A stretch of DNA of 64,000 bases from Gossypium raimondii (taxonomy: Eukaryota > Streptophyta > Magnoliopsida > Malvales > Malvaceae). The stretch is from contig NC_068572.1 of the NCBI RefSeq assembly GCF_025698545.1, positions 2,294,001-2,358,000 on the forward strand. The letters are read 5' to 3'. This document shows, in pieces, positions 1 through 12,992 of the stretch. Positions within the stretch are counted from its first letter, which is position 1, and every line of letters starts with the position of its first letter. A model generated the notes under the pieces. That model made no database searches. It saw only the letters and a list, made by a program, of their open reading frames with translations, and was not told the origin of the DNA. Position numbers and translations under genes: made by a program.

Positions 1-859
1 TCTAGCATCCCTACTATAAAATTTACTTCGCACCTTATCAACTACAAAGCGCAAAGTATTATTTGTAACCTTCTCATTAAAGAAGGGAATCCCTAAATAC
101 GAACCAAGATTCTGCACCACTGGGAACCCCAAAAAATCCACTAATATGCCTTGGAATATCTTCATCCACCCCTTTAGAGAAAAATATATTTGACTTTTGC
201 AGATTAACATTATGTCCCGAAACACTACAAAAAGTATCTAAAACTTATTTGATAACCCGTGCCTACTTCTCCTCTGCCTTGCCAAAAATAATCAAGTCAT
301 CTGCGAAAAAAGATGAGAAAGGGACGAACTTGATCTAGTCAGCCAGATAGGTGACCATCTACTATCTACCATAGCCGCGTGAATACCATGCCCTAGCCAC
401 TCCAACACAAAATGAAAAGGTATGGTGAAAGTGGGCATCCTTAACGAACTCCTCTTGCCAGCTTGAATTTTTGGGATGGCACTCCATTTCAAAGCACCTA
501 CATAGTTGAACCAGAAATAGCTAACATAATGACATTACGAAGAAAGTTAGGAATACCTGCAGCCTTAGAGAAGTGTCTATGAAATCCCAACGAACACGAC
601 CATAGGCCTTTTCGAGATCAATTTTAATGGTCATCCATCTTTTATTCTTTTGCTTACTCTTCATAGAGTGTATGACTTCTTGTGCAATGATAATGTTATC
701 ATTTATGTTTCTTCTTGCGACAAATCCTGCTTGTTCAGGTGCTATGATCTTCGGAAAAACCACTTTAAATCTATTAGCAATAACCTTCATCACAAGCTTG
801 TATAAGACCGAACAAAAATTGATAGGGCAAAACTGTGAGAAACATTCCAGATGTTGCAC
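1..859 (-). pseudogene. LINE ORF2 reverse transcriptase relic, cut by window edge
   Basis: Minus strand 859-521 reads 'VLYKLVMKVIANRF', 'IIAPEQAGFVARRN' and 'IKIDLEKAYGRVRWDF', the fingers and motif A of LINE reverse transcriptase. The conserved KAYD has become KAYG. Around 492-292 the frame shifts, and the FADD catalytic box is scrambled by a frameshift next to 'SSSLSHLFSQM'. A further frame near 1-230 reads 'NIFFSKGVDEDIPRHI' and 'TLRFVVDKVRSKF', the usual thumb/RNase H-proximal region. This is an inactive relic. Confidence 0.87.
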
Positions 860-1689
860 TTTAGGTATAAGGACAATAAGTGAATTATTAAGGTCTGGAT
901 CAATGTTATCACCAGAGAAATCTCGTTTAACCTACTCACAAATGGAAGGACCAACAAGATCCCACTGATTGATAGAAAATAATGTGTAATCCATCACTAC
1001 CAGGTGCTTTTAAAGGTGCCATATAAAAAATGGCCTTTTTAATCTCCTCATTAGACACTGGCGTACTAAGAAATTAAATCTCTTTTTGCTCGAGAGACGG
1101 GAAGGCGCCACACCCAAGACTACCACTTCTTCTTGTTTGATCGCCATAAAGATTTTTATAAAAATTAACTGCTTCCTGCTTCAAGTCATCATCATCCATA
1201 ACCCACTCCCCCACTTGATTTTTAAGGGCAACAATACGATTATGCTTCATTCTCTATAAAGTTCGCCTATGAAAGAATCTTGTATTTCGATCCTCAAAAA
1301 CTAACCAGTCACACCTAGCCTTCTGCCTCCATAAAAGCTTCTCATGATGTAGCCTGACTCCTACTTTTCTCGGATTTCTAACTCAACCTGATTTAAAAAA
1401 GTCGACCTTTTTCCATCAATTGCTTTTTGAATGTTATCTAGCTTTTTCTTCAAAAGATTCTTTCGATGTGTAATGTGACCATATATCTCCTTACTCCATA
1501 ATTTCACTTAATCAGTGAAAGTAGCATGGGTAGTCGACATATCCCCCAGAAACTCTCAATTCTTTTTAACAAAATCCGAAAATCCTGGATGCTCAACCCA
1601 ACCGGCCAAAAAATGAAAAGGCCTCATTAGGAAGGCTGAACATCAGGTATAAGAGTTAATTTAAAGGGTCTTTGATCCGATTTAAGCTT

Positions 1690-2238
1690 TTATAAATGCA
1701 GGACTTTTGAAAAAAGAAAATTAAGGCTCCAAGCATCATTACAAATAGCTCTATCTAGTCTCTTAAAAACTCTCCCTCTACTCCAAGTAAAGTTTAGACC
1801 ACTAAACCCCAAATCATGTAGCCCCATGGAATCCATAAACTCACTGAAGAGAACACATCTTTTCCCAATGACCCGACCGCCTCTTTTTTTACAAGAAGCA
1901 AGGATAGCGTTAAAATCTCCAATCACTAACGACAGAGTCCCATCCACCGGCACAGTATATTTAAGAGCTTCTCATAACTACTTCCGCTTCTGACAATTAG
2001 GACTACCATACACAAAAGTGACCAAAATCGGTTGCCGATAAGATTTTTTAGAAATTTTAAGTAAAATAAATTGGGAATGATTACCCAAAATATCCACAGA
2101 AATAGTATATTTCCATCCTATCCAAATTCCACTAGAAAAACCCACAGCCTCCACATGGTGCAAAAAATTAAAATCGAGTTTAGCAATAACAGAATTAGCT
2201 TTGACACCACTTACCATTGTTTCTAAAAGGCCAACCAA
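1690..2238 (-). pseudogene. LINE ORF2 endonuclease (APE-type) relic
   Basis: Minus-strand fragments 2238-1978 and 1953-1690 resemble the apurinic-like endonuclease of plant LINEs. 'VGFSSGIWIGW' and 'LVTFVYGSPN' precede 'LVIGDFNAILAS', the GDFN core of the nuclease fold, and then 'GFSGLNFTWSRG'. A stop and a small gap separate the two pieces. In a live element this nuclease nicks the target DNA to prime reverse transcription. The frame is not continuous with the reverse transcriptase downstream. Confidence 0.85.
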
Positions 2239-3516
2239 ATCAGGCTTATGCTCCCTATTATACTCCTAAAAACCAGAGGAAATTTCAAACTAGCACAACC
2301 TTGACGATTCCAGTAAAAAATAGTAAAATTCATATTTAAAATAAAAATTAAAAATTAAAAAATTAAAAACATCACCATATTATGCAGATGTGGAACCAAG
2401 GCCACCAATCTGTCCATTAGCACTGCCACCAGTTTCATCAGCTCCAAGCCCAACTTGCGAATTGATGAGATTAGCCATGGAGCTTATAGCTTCTGTCAAA
2501 GGAATTCGAGAAATTCCAACGTTTTTTAATCTTCCTCATTTTTCTTTGAACGTTCGATTAAGAGAAGCTCTACCACGATTATTGCCAACTTTATTCTCAG
2601 AACCATGCCCTCTGAAAATAGGAAAAGATTTATTAGTATTAACCAAAATATTTTTCTTATTACCTTTGAGCGATTTTGAAAATTATTTTCATTAATAATA
2701 ACAGCCGAATGGTGATTTGGGTCTAAAAGATTCGTATATAATTTAACCACAGTTTTACTAGGGCTTTCGAACATGGGATTATTGAGAATCAATTTATTTC
2801 CCTCATTTCCTAAAGAAACCAATTGCACTTCCACAAATTCCTTTTCTGATAAATCATTAGAAGACATCCCACCAAAGTATTGTTTATCCAAAATAATATT
2901 TTGTCCATTCACAAACGTGTTGTCCAGTCCACTAGGAGTTAACCCATTAGACGCTAAATGACCAGCCTACCCAGGCCTTTCCTCTCTTGGCCCACCAAGC
3001 TTCTCATTTGACGGCCCACTTATCCGTCCATAACCCATCTTTATTTGCACTAAACCTGCAGACGGAAGGAGAGAAATAGATTTAGAAATGGAAAATTTAT
3101 TTATCAGGTCTTTATCCTTTTGGGGAAACCCATCTGACCCTATAGGCTTTTTCCCCAACATTTTAAAACTAATACCCCCTCAATTTGGCTCGTCTCAATA
3201 TTTCCTAGTCCACTAGAACTTGAGCCCAAGATAAGTCCAACCGAAGGCCTAAAGCCTGCCTCAGCCTCACAGTCCACTTCAGCAACATGACCCAAAACCC
3301 CTTTAGTACTAACTCTACCCAAAACCCCTTTAGTATTAACCTTAGCTCCATTACTTCTCATACCCACAGCCATACGACTATCATCCTTCTCCCCCAAAAA
3401 ACCCTATCAGACCCTCCTAAGCCGCCACCTGAGACATCTTCTGCAATCAATGGCGAAAACCTAAACCCCAACGTTCCCTTTCCCAAATTTGCTACCCCGT
3501 TAGCCCGAGAATCCAG

Positions 3517-4278
3517 TTAACCACGCCGTGATTTCCTCTCGACCAACATCCACGGCCCGTAGTCAACTTTTTTCCCCTTCCCACCCTCACCGATGTCTTC
3601 ACTGGAGGACACCACCGTCGCAGCCACAGGGCTCCCCAAAGCTGGATTTACCCTTACCGACGGGCACAACTCCTTAACATGTCCATATTCTCCGCAACTG
3701 AAACAAACCATCCGGAGTGATTCATATTTAACCCATTGCATGGTGCCATCAACCAAAACCTAAGAGACTAGTGGTTTATTAAGATTGAGGAACACAGTCA
3801 GGTAGGTAAACCATCCTCTGGTTCTGTTATCAGTTTGTAAATCTAATTTGACGACTTTCCCGATTAAACCTTCAATAGCTTCAGTGATTTGTCTTTTGTA
3901 CAAGTAACCCGGAAGACCCGACAGTCGAATCCAGGCCATCACCACACTAGGGTAAGGTTGTGTTGGATTAAACGATTTCGTCCATGGTTGTACCGTAAGG
4001 TATTGACAAAATATGATCCATGGACCCTGGATTAAGACATTTTTATAATCGTCAATGTCCTGAAACTTAACCAAAAAATATCTATTAGTGATATCCATTA
4101 GATGAAAAGATTTTGCAGGTTTCCAAATATTAAAGATACGATTTTGAAGCACGTTATAGCCAATGGTGCGCCCTAACAACTTGAGAATGACCGTCAACTC
4201 CATCTCCTTGAACAATATGTCCTTGATACGATCCGAGAAGGCGATTGTCGGAATCCCATTAACCATAGACATATTCAC
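3517..4278 (-). pseudogene. LINE ORF1 (gag-like) relic with DUF4283-like domain and zinc knuckle
   Basis: Two minus-strand reading frames, separated only by an in-frame stop near 3757-3762, together make a LINE ORF1 protein. The upstream 172 residues carry the pattern of the DUF4283 domain of plant LINE ORF1: 'GPWIIFCQYLTVQPW' and 'VMAWIRLSGLPGYLY' are the recognisable parts. The following 79 residues contain a CX2CX4HX4C knuckle, CFSCGEYGHVKELC, expected to bind nucleic acid. Further degraded ORF1 sequence continues toward 2400. The family assignment is firm; the stop makes it non-coding. Confidence 0.85.
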
Positions 4279-4913
4279 ATCTCTTCCATTAATTCAAAAT
4301 CACTCTTATTCTTTTCGAAACTCCCTTCGAGATTCTCATCAGAGGAGGCAACACCTCCCCCAAAAGTTTGTCTTTAAAAGACATAATCGACTGTTGATCA
4401 AAATCAACAACCATATTAGTGACTTCTCTATCGACTGCTTCCTTGAATCTTACTTTTTTATTATTCCGATCACCATCAATGTAAAGATCTCTCTATCAGT
4501 ACCATTGCCAGAATTTTGCGTCTCCATTTTTTTAAATACAGAAACAGTGTTTCTAAAAGCGAGGTACCTTTGTTTTAGCTTTAATATAAAACTCATAGTT
4601 GGAAAATATAATTTAAAAGAAAAAGAAAAAGAAAAAGAAAATCATTTTTTTAAATTAATGAAACTTAAATTGCATGTGAGTGGGACCCGATATTAGAAAA
4701 TAATAATAATGACGATGATTGCTCCTTGATGCGCGTATGGAAATTTGTGGTGAAGCTACATTCGCTGTCTTAATTAAAAATTAAATTAAAATAATTAAAT
4801 GAGGACTTTAATAATAAGAAGAAACTATAAGTTTTCCATTAGATTTGGGCAACTAAAAATAAATTTTCATTATTATTGAGTCTTAATTTGATTCACATCG
4901 ATATTGTTGTAAA

Positions 4914-5330
4914 TGTAGGAGGATGTTCATGGGTAGGGTTACCTGTCAAGGCCCGAAGGTTCGCATGAAATTGGGGGGGGTTTGGGCAAAAATATTGGGT
5001 GCGATTAAAATATAGGTCGAACTCAGGCTTGAACATTCAAGGCCCAAGCCAAGTTCGACCCAACCTATTTTTAAGTTTATAATACTTTATATTGTGTTAT
5101 TTTTATATATTATGTAATTTAGAGTACGTTAAAAAAATAAATATATACTAAATATATAATAAACTCTGATGTAAATATTAAAATAATGTTAAGATTATTA
5201 TATAAAAATTTTCAATAAATAAAAATTTTATAAAGTTATAAAATATTAAATAAAATGAAACAAATATTCTTTTAAAAATAATATGTGTGGGCCTAAAATA
5301 GGTTTGGGTTAGTCTTTTACAAATATAGAC
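4914..5330. repeat. Truncated copy of the hAT-like GGCCCA/GGTC-rich short element
   Basis: The left end (GTTCATGGGTAGGG) and the run of 'gggcaaaaatattggg', 'aggcttgaacattcaaggccc' and 'gggcctaaaataggtttggg' match the dispersed family found complete at 44740-45132 and elsewhere. The copy stops before a recognisable right terminus, so it appears 3'-truncated. The 300 bases before it (4600-4913) are AT-rich and show nothing else. Confidence 0.55.
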
Positions 5331-6404
5331 GTGTTTAAATTAAGAAAAAACCTCAAATACCAAATTAAGAAAAAACATGTCAAGTTTAAATTTCAAATGT
5401 TATATTAAATCTTTATTTATTTTAATTTAATATAATTTAATCATTTAATTTTATAATGCTACCATTATACTTAAATCAATAACAATGTTAATTGCTAGTA
5501 TTAATGTAATTTTATTATTAATTGAATATAATTTATTAAATTTTTATATGCTCAATGTTTAATCAAATAACCGCGAAGAAAATTCATTTTACTAATTTAA
5601 TAAACGATAATTAACGGTGTTATTAATTTGGAATTACTAATAATATTACAAAAATAAAATAAGCAAATTATACAAAAATAAAAGTAGAGAAATTAAAAAA
5701 ATAGGAAATTAAATATTAAATTTCGACATAGTAAAATGATGAAAATTATAATTATATAAAATTTTAGTGAAATAATCATTTAAATTTTTTGATGTAGATT
5801 AGGTATAAAAAGGTGAAGGTTTTAATAGTGAAAAGGCTCTAAAATATATCAAATTTGACGTGTTTAATTTAACTTGATTAAAAAAAATGTAAATTGAGTT
5901 AAGATGATAAAATATGACTCGTCAATTCGATTAACTCGAAATTTTTTTACTCAGTTCGATCGAATGCTCACCCCTAATCATTGTACATAGTTTTTTGACA
6001 AGATTACTAATTGGACCAAAACACGGGACGAGATACAACTTAAAAGATTACTTATGACCAAAAAACTTTAGGGCCCAATCTGAAAATTGGAGCATACTTT
6101 AGGGACCTTTTTCCAAAAGTAAAATATTTATTCATTCTATTTAATATAAATAAATTTAAAATATACAAGTATAAAAAAATTATAAAAGTGAACAGTGAGA
6201 TCTCTCCTAGGGTAGGTCCATGTGCATCAGCATTGCCAGTTGCCAGCCTCTTCATTAAAGTTTTTCATTTCCAAAAGCTGAAACTCCAATTTTATGGTTC
6301 CCTAAAGTGCAGAAATTTAAAAAAGTTTTTTATTTTATTTTATTTTTACATTTGTAATTTCAACTCTGGGTTTTTCAAGTTTATTCCAAATCTCTTCTTT
6401 TTGC
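5331..6404. other. AT-rich intergenic DNA upstream of the MLO gene
   Basis: Long A/T runs with no sustained reading frame and no recognised repeat ends. Short ORFs on both strands near 6050-6400 have no protein-like composition. Distal regulatory sequence of the MLO gene may lie here, but none is identifiable by eye. Confidence 0.5.
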
Positions 6405-6410
6405 TATAAA
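6405..6410 (+). promoter_or_regulatory. Candidate TATA box of the MLO gene
   Basis: TATAAA followed by AAAGAGATC lies about 750 bases before the MLO start codon, at the edge between AT-rich spacer and a T/pyrimidine-rich leader. A long 5' leader would be required, so this is only a candidate. Confidence 0.35.
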
Positions 6411-7157
6411 AAAGAGATCTGATATTACTATTTTTCACTTAAGTCCCTCTTGTCTTTTCTAGTTTTCTTCCATCTATTTTAGTGTCTAAAAGAAGTGCAA
6501 AAAAATTACACATTTATTACAAAAGAGTGTTCAAACTTTAGACATAAAAGCCGTGTTTAGCATTTGAGTGGCAAAAAGCTGTTGAAAATATTAACTCTTT
6601 CCTTTAAAAGTTTTGTTTTTTTCTTAGTTTATAAGGGTAGTAGTTTAATTACTCAGTACCTGGATCAAACCCCATTATTGCATTTAAGAAAAAGCCACCA
6701 AATACCCCTTTTTTGGTGTTTTTTTCAAAGTCTCATAGCTCAAATCAAGCTTCTGCCTTGATTTTATTGTTCAGAAGCTTAAAAATAGGGGGAAAAAGCT
6801 ATTCTTTTAGTGTATTTTTGTTGTTTTAAGTTGAAACTAGAAGTACTCTTCTTTTAAATCCTTGTTCTTGATTCAAGTGTTCATATGCTGTAGTTTAAGA
6901 GTGTGTGTGGAGATTTGGATTGTTCTTTGAAGTAAACGAACATAATATGTTGATATTTAGTTTGTTCTTTTTGAAGATTTAGTGGGATAAACTTCTGAGA
7001 CAGGATAATAGTCAAGACATAGATTGCTGGTTTTTTTTGTGTGTTTAAATTAATGTAGGATTATTGTACTTTAAGACATAGTTGCAGCACTTGTTTGAAT
7101 GATTTTGGTGGTGGGATTAGGTTTGAAAGGAAGGTTTTGAAAGGGTTGTATTCAAAA

Positions 7158-10100
7158 ATGGTGGAAGATGAGAAAAATGATAAAGAAATGAGATCATTAG
7201 CATTAACACCAACATGGTCAGTTGCCACTGTTTTGACAATCTTTGTTGTGGTATCTTTGATCGTTGAACGGTCGATTCACCGGTTAAGCAAGGTGAGCAA
7301 AGCCGGTTTTTTGTTGCCTTTATCATGTTTGTAGTTTTTCTTGAATGAGATTATGCAATTATGAGTTTTTAGGTAGAAATCTATTAGTTTCTCAATAAAA
7401 TTTTGATTATTTATTGTGTTAATTTGATGAGTAAATGTATTGTTGGTTGCTAGTAGTTGTGTTTAAGTGGCTAATTATAATGTATCGACAAGCCTTGTTG
7501 TAGTTCCTTTGCCACAAAAGCAATGTAATTTGTGTTGTTCATCTCGTCTATGTATGCCTTTGGCTCGAAAGTTTTGGTATTTCTAGCATGTTCTCGATTT
7601 ATTTTCGATTTGAATTCGAAAACTTTTTTAAGAGATTACTAGTGTTGATGGTAGTTTGTAAGTTTCAAGAAATTATGTGGGCAAGAACAGGTTCAAATTC
7701 ATTAAATATGATATGAACATAGTATGTAATTCGGAATTTAGAGTTTTTGCTATGCTGACATCTTATATGACTTTTTGTACCAATTTGTTACAGTGGTTAC
7801 GGAAAACTAATCGGAAACCTCTGCTTGCGGCAGTGGAGAAGATGAAAGAAGGTATTTTCGTATATTTCTAATCGAAACGGATGGTATATCTTGATTTGGG
7901 GTTTCACTAAATTTTTCATAAACTAACTTTAGTTCCCTTTTCTTTTGTCTTGTCGTATTTACGGTCCGACTTGTGTCTTCAGAGTTAATGCTGCTTGGTT
8001 TTATATCACTCCTTCTAATAGCAACCTCAAGCACAATAGCCAATATTTGTATTCCATCGAAGTTCTACGATAGTACCTTTGCACCATGCACCAAGTCCGA
8101 GATTGATGAAGACCTTGAAGATGATTCTTCTAAGGAACGTAAGCTTTTGACGGCTGCCAATTTTCATTTATTTAGGAGAATGTTGAATGGCATGAACCGG
8201 AATACCTGCGCAAAGGCATGTAACTAATCCATTTATTTGACTCCAGATTCTGCTATTTTAGTTTGGTTTATTCTCTTTTTTTTTCTATATGATCTAACAT
8301 CTCGAAGTTATTTGGTTTTTAAGGATCATGAGCCATTTGTTTCATACGAAGGTCTTGAGCAGTTGCATCGCTTCATTTTTGTCATGGCAATCACCCATGT
8401 ATCATATAGTTGCTTAACAATGTTACTTGCAATTGTGAAGGTTAGGCCTTTGAATTTTGTTTAGGTTATATTGCTCGGACTATTAATTTTGTTTCAGTTA
8501 TCTATGTCCGATAGATACGATGAAATCTTGAATTTTTCAGTTTTAGGTTGATTATTTGCTTACATTTTGATATTAACTATTTGATAGATTCATAGTTGGA
8601 GGGCATGGGAGGATGAAGCTCATATGGATCGACATGATATATTAAATGGTAAGTTCAATGGTATATTATCGGCTGGTTTAGATAATACCCGTGTTTGGTA
8701 CATTCTTTGATCCTCTAAGGACCGTATTAGTCGCATACCAGTATCCAACACTTAGACTGAGCCTGAGTTAATAGGATGTTTTAACTATAGGATTTGTTTT
8801 AAAGATATTTAATGATGATTGGAATTTACTTGCTTCAGCAAAAGCAAGAGAGTTGATAATGCGAAGACAAACAGCTTTTGTCGTAAACCGCGAGTCGAAC
8901 AACTTGACCAAAAACAGTCTTTTTATTTGGGTGGTAGGCACCATTCTCGACTTGTATACTTTGAAAATCGGGTTCATTTATTTCACTCATTTTTAATTGT
9001 TTATTATTTACATAATTGCTTGCTGTTCTTATTTTCAACTGGCAGAAATGTTTCTTCCAGCAATTCGGATATTCAGTGGTTCGTGCTGACTATTTGACTC
9101 TCCGCAAGGGCTTCATCATGGTAACAATCGGATTTTCCTTGTAATTACGAAGTTACTATTATTTCTTTGTCCATTGTACAACGAATATCTGTTCATCCCT
9201 TGCACCTTTTGTTTTTTTTATTGTGTTCATGGCAGAATCACAACCTGACGTCGAAGTACGATTTTCATGGCTATATGATTCGTTCTATGGAGGAAGAATT
9301 TCAACGGATTGTTGGTGTTAGGCAAGTAATGTTCTCATAAGGAACTTTCTTATTGTTTCTTGGTCATATTGTGCCAAAAGCCCCTGTTTGTTCCTATGGA
9401 CTATGGAGTAACTCGTTTCTTTTTAACTGTGAAATGGATTGAAACATCAAATGACCAGTGCCAAAGTGAAAATTCTAGCTGCTTTATCACCCTTATCTAG
9501 TTTTAGGGTAAATTACAGTGGCAGCCACCTAACTATTGGTAAGTTTCTTTTTGATCACTCAATTATGAAAAGTTACAAAATGGTCCCCCAAGTATTCGGT
9601 TGTCTTTTTGGTCACCTGTTGTTAAACGGCTAATAGAAAGATAACTTGGCAGCTTTTAAAATTGGTATAATAGTAACTTTTACTTCAATATCTATACATT
9701 GTGTCGATTTAGTTTTGATTCTGAAAAATTTCACCCTCAACATTTACACATTGTATAATTTGGTCTTTTTCTGTAGTTTTGCTTTTCTTTAATTTTAAAA
9801 GAATGAGAAAAAATGAAAATACAAAATTGCAAAAAGGACTAGATTACACCATGCGTAGATTTTGAGAGTTAATTTTTTTAGAATAAAGACTTAAGTTGAC
9901 ACAATGTATAAATGTTGAGAGGTAAAGTTGCCATTATGCTAGTTTTAAAACCTATCACATCAATTTTCTATTGCCATTTAACAGCTGGTGACCAAAAAAG
10001 ACAAAATTGAATAGTTGAGTGACCATTTTGTAACTTTTCGTAGTTAGGTGACAAAAAAAAAACTTACCAATAGTTGGGTGACTACTAGTATAATTTGCCC

Positions 10101-12384
10101 CTATTTTTTTCTTGTCGGGGTTGTTGTATCTATTGGTTTTTGCTTTTATTGTGGGTTTGTGCCATTACATGGCAACTGTGTATCTTGTTTTCGGATATGC
10201 CATACTTGAAACTACTGTAAAAGATCATGTAACTCGTGCATTTCTATGCTTGGATGTCATCAGGGGCTTCATGGTTGAGTTGATTTTTAGATTGCGGATT
10301 GCTAAAGTTCTTATGTTTAATCTTTTGCAGTGCTCCGCTTTGGGGATTTGTTGTCGCGTTTATGCTGTTCAACGTGAAAGGTATTGTACATCAAAAATTG
10401 AGATTGAATTATAATGTTTTATCATGAGTATGTTATTCATGGTTATTACCTTCCAATCAATGCATTTTTCCTGGTTGTTGAAAGCACAAAGGAGTTTCGA
10501 GTAGTGTGTGTTCATTTATTAGGCAGTTCCATCGACTCACCGTATTCATGATTTATTGGCTATTTTCCATTCTTACAGGGTCTAATCTGTATTTCTGGAT
10601 AGCAGTCCTTCCCATTACCGTAAGTCTTCTCCCTTTTATTGCTGGGTATTATTCTCAGGATTCACTGCCTGTTTTACTAGGACTTAAATACGAGTGTCAT
10701 ACATGAATATATGTTCGGTTTGGTGCTTGCATATGCATTGAAAAACTAACACTTGAAGAGATTTCATGTGCAGCTTGTTCTTCTTGTGGGCGCAAAGCTA
10801 CAACATGTCATCGCAACCTTGGCACTAGAGACTGCCGACATGACTGGTTATGTTACTGGAGCAAAGCTGAGGCCTCGAGATGAACTTTTCTGGTTCAAGA
10901 AGCCGGAATGGTTGTTGTCCCTTATACATTTCATTCTATTCCAGGTTGTTGTTTACGACAATGCATTCGAGTAAAAAGATTTTGTATTACTCACAACTTA
11001 TGTTTCATCGGACTATTATATTTTTGTCTCATTTCTCTGCAGAATGCATTCGAACTGGCTTCATTTTTTTGGTTCTGGGTACCTTCTCTTCTCTGACTCG
11101 ACCGATGATGAGACTTTGATATTATAGACATGTGTTAATTAGTGTTTGTTGATATCTTTGCAGTGGCAATTCGGCTACGATTCATGCTTCATCCGTAACC
11201 ATACGCTTGTTTACATAAGACTTATTTTGGGGTATGAGTGTTTTTATCGACTCTCTAGTTTAATGTGCGGATTTCATTGGTCATGTGTCCTTACTTGATT
11301 GTCCTTTAACTCAATAGGTTTGCTGGGCAATTTATTTGTAGCTACATCACTCTTCCACTCTATGCTTTGGCCACTCAGGTATTATATTTGCTTGTTTACA
11401 TCCCTTTCACTCGAGGAAAAGAATCAAAGCAAATTCAAACTCGGGTACAAGTTTCGGATATAAGTATGCATCCCACTAGGATTTTTTTGGTAAAAATACC
11501 ATGGAGGCTCTTGTATTAGGAGTCAGATTGCATTTTGCTCTCTCTATTTAAAAATGGGCAAATTAATCCCGGTTTGTTAAATCAAAAGAGTAAACTGGTC
11601 ATTTCTATTAAAAATTTCATCCATTTGTACTCTTAAAAACTAGTGTGATTGACGGAATAACCAAATGGTAACATATGCTGTGCCATATGTACCTCATGTT
11701 GATGTAGAGGGATCAGTTTTAATTAGTAGAAATGGATACAAGGCTAATTTACCTAATTTTTTTTGTAGAGAGTGCAAAATGTAATCGGTTATTTTTACTT
11801 TTTAAAGTTTCTTTGAGAATCTTTGAAAGATCATATCCTCGTATCTACCATGGTTAACTGCAAATAGGCTTTCGTAGTAAATTTGTCGATATTATAGGCT
11901 ACCTCAATATCCGAGTCGAATCGTTTCAACGGAGAAAAACATCTAAACGGTTTCGTTTATGCCTTTGATCTCTATTTATGAACGGTTTCGATTGTTTCAG
12001 ATGGGAACGAACTATAAGGCAGCGCTAATTCCGCAAAGGATACGGGATACAATCCATGGATGGGGCAAAGCAGCAAGGAGAAAGAGGAGGCTCGGACGTT
12101 TCACCGACGATTCAACCATACATACGGAAACAAGCACGGTAATGTCACTCGAGGAAGATGAGCACCAGTTGATCGATATTCACGAAGATGACAAGGACAC
12201 ATACAATGAGGTAGAGTTGCAACCGCCACCAAACGTTACATCCACTCCTTCCCCGGCATTTGCTAACGAAAATTCGAGCCGGGTTGGTACACCGTTACTT
12301 AGGCCGTCTTCTTCCGTTTCGGCATCGACAATCTCTAAACTTCAAAAGGAAGATTTCCAAAGATCATCTTCAATGCCAAAATGA
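7158..12384 (+). CDS. MLO family seven-transmembrane protein (MLO4/MLO11-like)
   Basis: Fifteen exons join in frame to 556 codons: 7158-7292, 7794-7851, 7983-8215, 8324-8440, 8588-8648, 8839-8933, 9046-9120, 9236-9321, 10331-10380, 10579-10619, 10774-10944, 11043-11078, 11164-11231, 11318-11378, 12001-12384. MLO proteins are plasma-membrane proteins with seven helices, an outside N-terminus and a cytosolic calmodulin-binding tail; recent work treats them as calcium channels. Hallmarks visible are [12 protein letters not shown] near residue 12, [57 protein letters not shown], and the calmodulin-binding stretch around residues 434-455 ([20 protein letters not shown]). Sequence and length are closest to the MLO4/11/14 clade, linked to root touch and tropic responses, rather than to the powdery-mildew clade; that is judged from memory. 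Introns after exons 3 and 8 have GC donors. The first in-frame ATG is used. Nothing is truncated. Confidence 0.93.
9506..10100. mobile_element. MITE with GGGTAAATTA terminal inverted repeats, in MLO intron 8
   Basis: The ends GGGTAAATTACAGTGG and ACTAGTATAATTTGCCC are imperfect inverted repeats. Inner parts also pair: 'ctaactattggtaag' with 'cttaccaatagttgg', and 'gttacaaaatggtc' with 'gaccattttgtaac'. No coding capacity. The same family is found at 16182-16710 and 62903-63407. A target duplication was not clear. Confidence 0.75.
11489..11798. mobile_element. Short inverted-repeat element (MITE-like) in MLO intron 14
   Basis: Left end GGTAAAAATACCATGGAGGC and right end GTAATCGGTTATTTTTAC form an imperfect inverted repeat, with 'attgcattttgctctct' pairing with 'agagagtgcaaaatgt' inside. 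A related, right-truncated copy sits at 20758-20999 and an inverted partial copy at 44190-44370. No coding capacity. Confidence 0.65.
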
Positions 12385-12992
12385 CACAAAACTACATGTG
12401 TAATCATTTTAGGCATAGGACAAAAAGTGAATAACAAAGTAATAGTTATTAGATTTGCAGATGAGATCATAGTTATTGTTGTTCAGATTTTTAAAAGTAT
12501 TCGTATCTAACATTTGTATACAACATATAGGTATATGCGTTTAATCTTCTAAATATATGAAAAAACTGTTTGTATTTAACACCAATCGAGTTACATTGTG
12601 GTGTTGCTCAAATTTATATAAAAAGAAGTCGGTACATGGACTAATATGTACATTTTTCCGATATTAAATTAAATATTTTTATTATTTAAATTGAATTTAA
12701 GTACCAAATTATATTATAATTTATTTATTATTTTATTTTAGAATGATATTAATTAGTCTGAATAGTTAACTTTTAATTATTCCGAAAGTTAATTTTTTAA
12801 AACATTTTCTTAATTTTTTTTTTCAGCATGATAATTTGAAGTGACAATTTTGCAAAACAAATTTGTCTCACTATTTAACAATAATAATTAAGGGTCTTTT
12901 TTATTATTTGGATTATGAATTAAAATATAGATATTAAATGAAACTCAAGTTTTGATTTATTAGTCCGATATTGATATTCTCGAAATAACTTT
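12385..12992. other. MLO 3' untranslated region and AT-rich spacer
   Basis: The 150-200 bases after the MLO stop probably hold the 3' UTR. No exact AATAAA is obvious close to the stop. The rest is AT-rich spacer with no gene or recognised repeat. Confidence 0.4.

Larger units (their letters stand above)
1..4540 (-). mobile_element. Decayed L1-type non-LTR retrotransposon (LINE), 5' part and RT core, truncated by window edge
   Basis: On the minus strand the order is that of a plant L1-type LINE: a gag-like ORF1 with a DUF4283-like domain and a CCHC zinc knuckle (4278 to 3517), an endonuclease segment (2238 to 1690), then reverse transcriptase (859 to the left edge). The reading frame is broken repeatedly by stops and frameshifts, so the copy is dead. 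ORF1 may begin near 4528, where a minus-strand ATG opens a short frame before the first stop. The element continues past base 1, so its 3' end, poly(A) tail and target duplication cannot be seen. The 5' boundary is approximate. Plus-strand ORFs across this region are shadows. Confidence 0.88.
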